64,000 nt of DNA from Verrucomicrobiaceae bacterium UBA7681 (GTDB lineage: Bacteria > Verrucomicrobiota > Verrucomicrobiia > Verrucomicrobiales > Verrucomicrobiaceae), in assembly GCA_002482965.1 (NCBI GenBank), contig DLGZ01000054.1, forward strand, positions 62,001 to 126,000, read 5' to 3'. This document shows positions 57,685 through 64,000 of the stretch, piece by piece. The first letter of the stretch is position 1. The number at the start of each line of letters is the position of its first letter. The translations under genes were made by a program, and so were the position numbers. Under the pieces are notes generated by a model. The model was not told where the DNA came from. It searched no databases and was given only the letters and a program-made list of their open reading frames with translations.

Positions 57685-58383
57685 ATGAGCAAGATATTGA
57701 TCGTCGAAGATGAATCGGACATCGCAGAACTCATCTCCCTGCATCTCAGCCGAGAGGGGCATGAGGCGGTCTGCATCGGCAATGGTCTGCAGGTCATGCC
57801 TGCCGTGCTGGCCCAGCAGCCGGAACTTATCGTGCTGGACATCATGCTGCCAGGCCTGGATGGCATGCAAATTTTCAAGCGCCTGCGCGCGGACACCCGC
57901 ACCGCCACCATTCCCGTCATCATCCTCACCGCCAAAGGCCAGGTCACCGACAAGATCGCCGGGCTGGAACTCGGCGCGGATGACTACCTCACCAAGCCGT
58001 TCAGCCCACGTGAGCTCTACCTGCGCATCACCGCCGTGCTGCGCCGCGTGAAGAAGGTCACCCATGTGTCGGAAATTCAGCGCGGCCGCTTCATGCTGGA
58101 CCGCAAAAACATGAAGCTCTTCCTGGACGGCACGGCCCTGGACCTGACGACCATCGAGTTCAAGCTGCTGACCACCCTCATGGAAAACGACACCGCCATC
58201 CACAGCCGTGCCGATCTGCTGCGCGATGTGTGGGGCTACAACAGCGACGTCGCCACCCGCACCCTGGACACTCATATCAAGCGCCTGCGTGAAAAACTCG
58301 GTGCAGCCGGCGAACATATCGTCACCATTCGCGGCACCGGCTTCCAGTTCCAGACGGAACTCGCCGCCACCCAGCCTGCATGA
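57685..58383 (+). CDS. phoB: Phosphate response regulator PhoB
   Basis: 232 residues, OmpR/PhoB class. Receiver domain 1-120: acidic pocket E8, D9, phosphoacceptor D52 (VLDIMLPG), T82 and K104 (LTKPF). C-terminal winged helix about 130-225: LDLTTIEFKLLTTLM, RADLLRDVWGY, RTLDTHIKRLREKLG, IVTIRGTGFQF. It activates phosphate-stress genes. The stop overlaps the phoR start (ATGA). It is divergent from the glycosyltransferase operon. Gene symbol is inferred from PhoU/PhoR context. Confidence 0.85.
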   Translation: MSKILIVEDESDIAELISLHLSREGHEAVCIGNGLQVMPAVLAQQPELIVLDIMLPGLDGMQIFKRLRADTRTATIPVIILTAKGQVTDKIAGLELGADDYLTKPFSPRELYLRITAVLRRVKKVTHVSEIQRGRFMLDRKNMKLFLDGTALDLTTIEFKLLTTLMENDTAIHSRADLLRDVWGYNSDVATRTLDTHIKRLREKLGAAGEHIVTIRGTGFQFQTELAATQPA

Positions 58384-59636
58384 CCCCTCTCTCTCTTTTC
58401 CTCGCCCTGATGCTTGGCATCTGCCTCTTTGCCTGGGCGCGGCGTGAGAAGTACTGGACGAAACGCTGGGAAACCGTGGCCAAAACCCTCGGACTCAGAA
58501 AGCGTGATGCCGCCCTGCTTCAGGAGCATGCCGCTGCCGTCTTCCTCGCCCGCCAGCATGCCGAGCAGCAGGCGGAGCAGCGGCGCGTGTTTGAATCCCT
58601 GCTCGATGAAATCAGCCAGGGACTGGTGCTGGTGGATGAAAACCTGCGCATCCGCTATGCGAATGCGCCTTTGAAAAAACTGCTCCACCGCAAGGAGATC
58701 CATGCCGGACGCCACCTCATCGAGGATGTGCGCGACCACCAGATCTCCGACCTCGTGCAAGAATCCATCACGGAAAAACGGCACACCACGCGCCGCATTC
58801 AGATCCTGCCCTCGGACGTGGGAGCCGGGGCCAACCTGGGCGGGCGCTATTTCATCATCGAAGCAGCGCCGCTGGCTGCCGACGTGGGCGGCGGTGCCTG
58901 GCTCATGCTTCAGGATGTGACGGAGTCCGCCATGACCGAGCAGATTCGCCGGGATTTCGTCGCCAATGCCTCGCATGAACTGCGCACGCCTCTCACGCTC
59001 ATCAACGGCTACATCGAAATGCTGCAGGACGACTCCACCAAGGCGTCCCCGACGATGAAACGCAGCCTGGATGTGATGGAAAAGCATGGCAAGCGCATCG
59101 CCCGCATCATTGAGGACATGCTGGCCATCTCACGGCTGGAGGACGCCAGCAGCTCCCTGAACAAAGAACCCTTCGATGTAGGTGCCTGCGCGAAGGACGC
59201 CGCCGACCACCTGGCGCCGATGCTCGAGGGCCGCGATGCCCGCATCGAGGTGGATTTCCCCAAAGACGGTGGGCTGCTCACCGGCGACCGCTTTTACTGG
59301 GACCAGGTGTTCACCAACCTGATCGAAAACTCCATCAAGGAGAACACCAAGCCGGGGCTGGTCATCCGTGTCTCAGGCACATGGGAGGCCGAAACCTGCA
59401 CGCTCAAGGTCAGCGACAACGGCATCGGCATCCCCGCGCACGATCTTCCCTTCGTCTTCAAACGCTTCTACCGTGGCAACAAGCACCACTCCTCGCAGAT
59501 CAAAGGCACCGGGCTGGGCCTTTCCATCGTGAGGCGGGCGGTGGAGGCGCATGGCGGCACGGTGGAGCTGACCAGTTCCCCGGGAATCGAGACCACTTTC
59601 ACGATGCGTCTGCCTTTGCAGCATACGAAGGCTTGA
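58380..59636 (+). CDS. phoR: Phosphate sensor histidine kinase PhoR
   Basis: 418 residues. One N-terminal TM (about 4-20), basic cytosolic linker with coiled-coil character to about 75, a PAS domain (about 75-180: GLVLVDENLRIRYAN), DHp with His199 in NASHELRTPL, and ATPase with N-box NLIENSIKE, G1 DNGIGIP, F-box FKRFYRG, G2 GTGLGLSIV. The lone TM and no periplasmic sensor agree with the PhoR architecture, which reads Pst/PhoU state. Overlaps phoB by 4 nt. Confidence 0.88.
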   Translation: MTPLSLFLALMLGICLFAWARREKYWTKRWETVAKTLGLRKRDAALLQEHAAAVFLARQHAEQQAEQRRVFESLLDEISQGLVLVDENLRIRYANAPLKKLLHRKEIHAGRHLIEDVRDHQISDLVQESITEKRHTTRRIQILPSDVGAGANLGGRYFIIEAAPLAADVGGGAWLMLQDVTESAMTEQIRRDFVANASHELRTPLTLINGYIEMLQDDSTKASPTMKRSLDVMEKHGKRIARIIEDMLAISRLEDASSSLNKEPFDVGACAKDAADHLAPMLEGRDARIEVDFPKDGGLLTGDRFYWDQVFTNLIENSIKENTKPGLVIRVSGTWEAETCTLKVSDNGIGIPAHDLPFVFKRFYRGNKHHSSQIKGTGLGLSIVRRAVEAHGGTVELTSSPGIETTFTMRLPLQHTKA

Positions 59637-59667
59637 GCCGGAGCGTAGTCTGTGGTTAGAACCCCCT

Positions 59668-60666
59668 GTGGAAGACCCCTTTGGCCATCGCATTTCCTAC
59701 CTGCGCGTTTCCGTCACCGACCGGTGCAACGAACGCTGCCGGTATTGCATGCCCGAGGAGGAGCAGGCCTGGTTCGCCAAAGATGAGACCCTGAGCTATG
59801 ACGAACTCCTGCGCACCGTGCGCGTGGGCGCCACGCTGGGGATCAAAAAAATCCGCGTCACCGGCGGCGAGCCCCTCACCCGCCCCGGTGTGGCAGGTTT
59901 CTGCGCGGATCTCGCCCAAATCCCCGGCATCGACGACATCGGCATCTCCACCAACGGCACCCTCCTCGCCAAGCTGGAAGACGGCGTAACGATGGCTGAG
60001 CGCCTGGTGAAAGCGGGCGTGCGCACCGCCAACATCTCGCTCGATTCACTCGACCGCGAGGCTTACCAGCGCACCACCAGCCGCGACCTCCTCCCCCGCG
60101 TGCTCGAAGGCATCGACGCCGCCATTGCCGCCGGCTTTAAGTCCATCAAGTTCAACTCCGTCCTCATGAAGGGCCAGACCGAGCGCGAACTGCCAGCCCT
60201 AATCGACTTCGCCCGCGAAAAAAACGCCCTGCTGCGCTTCATCGAGCTCATGCCCGTCAGCACCCAGGATGTGCTGAGCGAGGACAACTTCCTGCCCATC
60301 GCCACAGCCAAGAAGCTCGTCGAGCAGACCACAGGCCCGCTCACTCCCCTGCCCGAGTTTCGCACGAACGGCCCGGCGGCTTATCATCTCATCCCTGCCA
60401 CCGGGCAGAAGATCGGCTTCATCGGGGCGATGACGAATCTGCACTTCTGCGAGAACTGCGACAAGCTCCGCCTCACCTGTGATGGCAAGCTCCGCCCCTG
60501 CCTCGGCAGCTACCTGGAATTTGATATCCGCAGTGTACTGCGCGGAGGTTGCAGCGATGCGGAGCTTGCGGCGTTTTTTCGGAACGTGGTGGCGCGGAAG
60601 CCCAAGGAGCATGACTTCCGGCACAACTACCAACCGAACCGCCGGATGATCGCGATTGGGGGGTAA
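59668..60666 (+). CDS. moaA: GTP 3',8-cyclase MoaA (molybdenum cofactor biosynthesis)
   Basis: 332 residues starting at GTG 59668, 31 bp after phoR. Radical SAM cluster C20-x3-C24-x2-C27 (CNERCRYC), the C-terminal cluster C261-x2-C264-x13-C278 and the final IGG with C-terminal Gly-Gly. It rearranges GTP to 3',8-cyclo-GTP in cofactor synthesis. It has both Fe-S sites and the GG tail, so it should be active. It has no functional link to the Pho genes that I can see, though short spacing permits co-transcription. No other moa genes nearby. Confidence 0.93.
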   Translation: MEDPFGHRISYLRVSVTDRCNERCRYCMPEEEQAWFAKDETLSYDELLRTVRVGATLGIKKIRVTGGEPLTRPGVAGFCADLAQIPGIDDIGISTNGTLLAKLEDGVTMAERLVKAGVRTANISLDSLDREAYQRTTSRDLLPRVLEGIDAAIAAGFKSIKFNSVLMKGQTERELPALIDFAREKNALLRFIELMPVSTQDVLSEDNFLPIATAKKLVEQTTGPLTPLPEFRTNGPAAYHLIPATGQKIGFIGAMTNLHFCENCDKLRLTCDGKLRPCLGSYLEFDIRSVLRGGCSDAELAAFFRNVVARKPKEHDFRHNYQPNRRMIAIGG

Positions 60667-60746
60667 GTGGAGTGGAGTGATGAATGGCAGCAGAAAAGGC
60701 TGAATCCGAGGGCCTCAAGCGCCCCGTCTGAATATGTCAAATCCAC

Positions 60747-60775
60747 TTGACCATATAGATAGGAGAGGCAATTAA
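60747..60775 (+). promoter_or_regulatory. Possible promoter upstream of the 60817 gene
   Basis: TTGACC (60747-60752), a 17-bp gap, then AATTAA (60770-60775), in an AT-rich stretch after moaA. The -10 is poor. Confidence 0.25.
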
Positions 60776-60816
60776 CCCTTTATCTGTTAATCCACTATGA
60801 TTGCACCATAGCAAGG

Positions 60817-61869
60817 ATGGTCTTCACCCCTAATTTCATGGCTAAATGGATCAAAACGACTATCGGTTTTGTGATCTTGTTGGGATTTATATTAACCACC
60901 GTTTTAAGTATATATTCAAACTATGAGGAGCTCATGAAATTCAAGTCCGACGCGCATGAAGCGGCTCACCAATTGTGGAAGAGAGGTCCTTGGCTCGTCA
61001 CTATTATAGTCGGGGGCATTACAGGGACAGTTATCGCAATTCTATTTTGGTTTTGGGCGAACGAGCCGCCTGTGAAATCAGAGAAAGAACAGCCCCCAAC
61101 GTTGGCGCTTGATCCGCAAATATCTTCTGAGATCAACCGCCTTGAGTTCGCGCAGGTGCGAAGCAGGCCCGTGAGGGTCGTGGAACTGTTCTTCAAATTC
61201 GACCGAGAATACACCCCAGCTGAGGTGGGCCATTTTCGTGTCCTTGTCGAGATACTCGGTTCGCACACAAGTGGTATACCAGCATTGCGAGTCTTCGGGA
61301 GAGACGGTTATCAAGTCCGCCACACTAAAGGGGGAGATGTCCAGCTCTGGGGTTATCGAGTGTTCGCTTGCGGTTCAGAACCTGACGAAGTGCTTCCAGT
61401 TGTCACACAAATGTTGTCGCGCAACAATACTCCTCTCTCAGATGCCATCCGGGTGACGCAGGAGCTCTTTGGTAAGGGCCCCTTTCAATCCCTTGGGGCA
61501 TTCGATGGCAAACACACGCGGTTCTTTGTCACGGAGCCATTGGCCGAAAAGATTGTGTATTTTGGTTTGAGACTCGACAACTACGTGGTGATGGGCGTTC
61601 CGATAGAGCGGATTCACATAAAAAAGAGCGCCGCTCTGAAACCCCTGCCTCAAGAAAATACCGGAATCACCGAAGATGAGGCGAAAATTGCGTGGATTGA
61701 GTTGAGTTTCAAACCGTATGATCTTGGAATAAACCACCCACCGTTCGCACCCCCCATGAGGCTTGATTTTGATAGATTCACGCCGGAGAAGGTTTCGACC
61801 GCATTGGGGAGTGGCTGGCCGCCTATTACAGTTCCAGCAAAAGACCCCAAGGAAGTGTGGCCAGAATAG
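60817..61869 (+). CDS. Two-TM protein of unknown function
   Basis: 350 residues from ATG 60817 (ATG 60838 is an alternative). TM segments at about 15-33 (IGFVILLGFILTTVLSIYS) and 59-80 (LVTIIVGGITGTVIAILFWFW), then a soluble roughly 260-residue domain with VRVVELFFKFDREYTP and GKHTRFFVTEPLAEKIVYFG. No family is recognised. Its DNA is visibly more AT-rich than neighbours, with a less biased third codon position, consistent with horizontal origin. The soluble domain faces either side depending on topology (positive-inside favours the cytosol for the C-terminus). Confidence 0.7.
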   Translation: MVFTPNFMAKWIKTTIGFVILLGFILTTVLSIYSNYEELMKFKSDAHEAAHQLWKRGPWLVTIIVGGITGTVIAILFWFWANEPPVKSEKEQPPTLALDPQISSEINRLEFAQVRSRPVRVVELFFKFDREYTPAEVGHFRVLVEILGSHTSGIPALRVFGRDGYQVRHTKGGDVQLWGYRVFACGSEPDEVLPVVTQMLSRNNTPLSDAIRVTQELFGKGPFQSLGAFDGKHTRFFVTEPLAEKIVYFGLRLDNYVVMGVPIERIHIKKSAALKPLPQENTGITEDEAKIAWIELSFKPYDLGINHPPFAPPMRLDFDRFTPEKVSTALGSGWPPITVPAKDPKEVWPE

Positions 61870-62529
61870 TCCGTCTGGGCTGCTATTGGCTTTCGCATAA
61901 ATGCCGTCCCGTGTGAACACTTTGGGTTGCTGGTCTTGAGCAAGACTTAAAGCACAGCGTTACCGTCGCCTTTTGCTCTGGCGTGGGTTTTCATCCTACG
62001 TCCACGAGCGCCCACCAAAACCCTTTCCTGAATACCGGCTCAGAGTTATGCAGAGGTCCGATTCTATAAGATGATGTGCCACCTTGAGAATGGAAGCATC
62101 GTGACAGCCTGCCCGTCTGTGAGCGGGAGACAACGCTACTTAGTTCGGTGCAGCCGGAGTCGGTCGGTTTGGCTTAGCAGGTTTTTATGTTGATAAAATC
62201 TAGTGCGCCAAACACACCCAACGGTAGGAGTCGCGCTCATTGCACCTCACGGCCTCAGCCTACGAAAGAACAAATGCAGAGTAAAATTCTTCTTTAACTA
62301 CAGATGGACATCCCTAGCATCAAGCTAATTAGGAGCCCACTGACACACCTCAACCGCAAAGGCGAAGCCGCCATGGTCGATGTTTCCTCCAAGCCATTCA
62401 TGCCGACATCTTTTCAGTCGCACCAACTAAGCTTTCGAACAACGCTGGCCTCATCGCGATGGCTGGCAGGCCGGCAACGATCTATGCAGTCGATCCGAAT
62501 GCAGCGAGCGGTGAGACAGGGGCCAGTAA
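61870..62529. other. Gene-free stretch
   Basis: No frame with a credible start, composition or conserved motif. A plus-strand frame at 62304-62609 is judged spurious. I see no hairpin-plus-T-tract terminators, tRNA or repeat units here. Confidence 0.6.
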
Positions 62530-62775
62530 TCAACTTTCCCGAGGCTCGTTCGGATAGGCCAATCGCATCACCAACGGCGCACCACGCAAAAACCACCAAG
62601 CAAGGATGAACGGCCAGATGATTCCGACAATGGTTTGAATGAGCGCCCACAGGCTCAATGTCGCGATACGATCCACCATTTTGAAAAGGCCGCCAGGAAG
62701 GGCGGACAAGGCATGATAAAGGAAGATCAACCCCGCCAGGCGGAGTGCGAGAGCAAATAGCTGCGGTGCTTTCAT
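62530..62775 (-). CDS. Small membrane protein, 2 TM
   Basis: 81 residues. MKAPQLFALALRLAGLIFLYHAL is TM1 (about 6-24) and LWALIQTIVGIIWPFILAWWFL is TM2 (about 42-63), with a short polar tail (YPNEPRES). The shape is a small integral inner-membrane protein of a kind common in Verrucomicrobiota; no function is known. It stands alone in an AT-richer region. Confidence 0.65.
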   Translation of the reverse strand: MKAPQLFALALRLAGLIFLYHALSALPGGLFKMVDRIATLSLWALIQTIVGIIWPFILAWWFLRGAPLVMRLAYPNEPRES

Positions 62776-63300
62776 AAGAGTGGAAGATTGAACGGGTGAA
62801 TCAAAATGCAGGAGCTGTTTATTAGCAACGTGAGTTCTGCAAAGAAGAGACGCAGATTTCCATGCTTCAGGTCAAGGGAGCAGGGTTAAATCGAGGTGCG
62901 GAGAAAATTGCGCCTGCTTTTCAACATAGTGGACTACAGCCCACGTCCAAAGGCCCCTAAGCGCCGCCTTCACCTGCCCCTCAAACCAGCCCCGTATGCA
63001 TCTGCGAAAAGCCGGGACGCAGCAAGAAGCCGACGTGTCATCTCGAAGAGGAAACAAAAGAAAGATCAGAATGCAGAATGACGAATTGTTTCCAATCCTG
63101 CCTTCCGTGACGTAATCACTGCTCATTCGTCATCACACCACTCCATCGTTCCGCTCGTCCCATCTGCAATTTTCAGTTTTCAATTCTCAGTTCCCAGTTT
63201 TCAGTTTCTCCATCCCACAGCGCCCTGCGCACACGCCATGATCGAGGACGAGTAGGAGAACGAGCACGAGGACGAACCTGACACCCCACTCCCTCCATTC
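62776..63300. other. Gene-poor stretch with short repeat
   Basis: Only short, unconvincing frames. It holds a degenerate TTTTCAGT-type repeat (63169-63208) just before the CbiX-like gene. The rest shows nothing recognisable. Confidence 0.5.
63169..63208. repeat. Degenerate TTTTCAGT/TTCTCAGT short tandem repeat
   Basis: Four to five imperfect copies of an 8-9-bp CAGTTTT-type unit (TTTTCAG, TTTTCAATTCTCAG, TTCCCAG, TTTTCAG) in tandem, in intergenic DNA. Confidence 0.55.
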
Positions 63301-64000
63301 TTGAGCTCTTACTCCCACGCCGCCCTCATCATCGTCGGTCACGGTTCCACCACGAACCCGGACTCCAGCGCCCCGACGCACCTGCACGCCGACTCCATCC
63401 GCCGCCGTGGCCTCTTCCGTGAAGTCGCCTGCTGCTTCTGGAAAGAAGAGCCGAACATGAGCGAGGTGTACGAGATGGTGGACAGCGAGGTCATCTACAT
63501 CGTGCCGAATTTCATCAGCGAAGGCTACTTCTGCCAGCAGGTGCTCCCGCGCGAACTTCAGCTCGACGGCCCCACCACGCACCGCGATGGCAAAACGATC
63601 CATTACTGCGATCCCGTGGGCATCCACCCCAACATGACGCGACTGCTGCTGCAGCGTGCCGATGAAGTCGCGCCGCACGTGCCACGTGAGCAGACCAGCC
63701 TCGTCATCGTCGGCCACGGCACCAGCCTCAACGAGAACTCCACCAAGGCCATTCAAGATCAGGTCGCCCTCATTCGCAGCGGCCACTACGGCTTCGCCGA
63801 AGTCATCGACGCCTACATGGAGGAAGCCCCCTTCGTTGCGGAATGGGCCAAGCTCACCACCGCGCCGAATGTCGTCGTCGTGCCCTTCTTCATCGCCGAC
63901 GGCCTGCACAGCTTTCAGGACATCCCCGTGCTCCTTGGCATGCGCGAGGAAGTCGGCGAGGCGCTGAGCGAGAGCGGCGTCTTCCATCAAAATCCGCACC
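63301..64000 (+). CDS. CbiX-like sirohydrochlorin chelatase family protein, two-domain, C-terminus truncated
   Basis: Runs off the window edge; at least 233 residues. The start is TTG 63301: the in-frame TAG at 63253 limits upstream extension and no ATG occurs before codon 57. Two repeated CbiX-type halves: HAALIIVGHGSTTNPDS and later TSLVIVGHGTSLNENS, each beginning with the strand-Gly-His-Gly that supplies a catalytic His. The family inserts Co or Fe into sirohydrochlorin for B12 or siroheme. The EEAPFVAEW and VVVVPFFIADGLH segments are typical of the second half. Strand choice is backed by the duplicated GHG motif over a long antisense frame. Confidence 0.85.
   Translation, partial: MSSYSHAALIIVGHGSTTNPDSSAPTHLHADSIRRRGLFREVACCFWKEEPNMSEVYEMVDSEVIYIVPNFISEGYFCQQVLPRELQLDGPTTHRDGKTIHYCDPVGIHPNMTRLLLQRADEVAPHVPREQTSLVIVGHGTSLNENSTKAIQDQVALIRSGHYGFAEVIDAYMEEAPFVAEWAKLTTAPNVVVVPFFIADGLHSFQDIPVLLGMREEVGEALSESGVFHQNPH

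Noticed and set aside
62304..62609. Plus-strand frame of 101 codons in the gene-free stretch
   Set aside because: No signal, domain or codon bias; overlaps the small membrane protein gene on the opposite strand.
63187..63999. 270-codon minus-strand frame opposite the CbiX-like gene
   Set aside because: The plus strand shows duplicated CbiX GHG motifs; the minus frame is a shadow.

Overview
The window is GC-rich, densely coding bacterial DNA. It most likely comes from a member of the Verrucomicrobiota (Prosthecobacter/Verrucomicrobiaceae-like). The pointers are a PEP-CTERM exported protein, a giant secreted protein built of putative-Ig and SdrD-B-type repeats with a TIGR02597-like C-terminus, a DUF4175-like glutamine-rich coiled-coil protein, small lipoproteins, weak Shine-Dalgarno sites, a REP-associated transposase and dispersed intergenic hairpin repeats. 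The taxonomic call is inference from gene content. I saw no rRNA, tRNA or CRISPR array.

Layout. 1-12.3 kb is a mixed housekeeping/accessory stretch. It holds a tandem pair of duplicated small lipoproteins, a HAD-Nudix-FolB triple fusion, a PEP-CTERM protein behind a perfect consensus sigma70-type promoter, a sugar isomerase/epimerase-like TIM barrel, a DUF1353-like lipoprotein, a RAYT transposase with adjacent repeats, DUF2200, a short GDPD-like enzyme, a two-domain AhbA/AhbB-like (AsnC-fold) protein, a DciA-like protein and a run of small unknown genes. 12.5-18.7 kb carries the DUF4175-like coiled-coil membrane protein, a spermidine-synthase-like methyltransferase-fold protein and an L,D-transpeptidase lipoprotein.

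18.76-49.39 kb is one uninterrupted minus-strand gene of 10,211 codons, nearly half the window. It encodes a secreted mosaic of about 42 He_PIG-like Ig domains, 24 SdrD-B-like domains, two GEVED domains, PA14, LamG, a carbohydrate-binding-like module, propeller-like segments and a TIGR02597-like C-terminus. PA14 and LamG are each inserted inside a single Ig repeat.

49.5-54 kb has argG, a minus-strand run of a beta-helix protein and two small membrane/exported proteins, and a ThuA-domain protein. 54.1-60.7 kb is a coherent phosphate-response locus. A leftward run (GT4 glycosyltransferase, PlcP-like metallophosphoesterase, phoU, HAD phosphatase) diverges from phoB-phoR-moaA. The shared promoter region carries two copies of a GTGAC-N6-GTCAC palindrome spaced 52 bp apart. 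The arrangement suggests replacement of phospholipids by glycolipids and salvage of head-group phosphate under Pi limitation.

60.7-63.3 kb is sparser and visibly more AT-rich, with an unknown two-TM protein, a small membrane protein and long stretches without genes. The window ends in a TTG-started, two-domain CbiX-like chelatase that runs off the edge.
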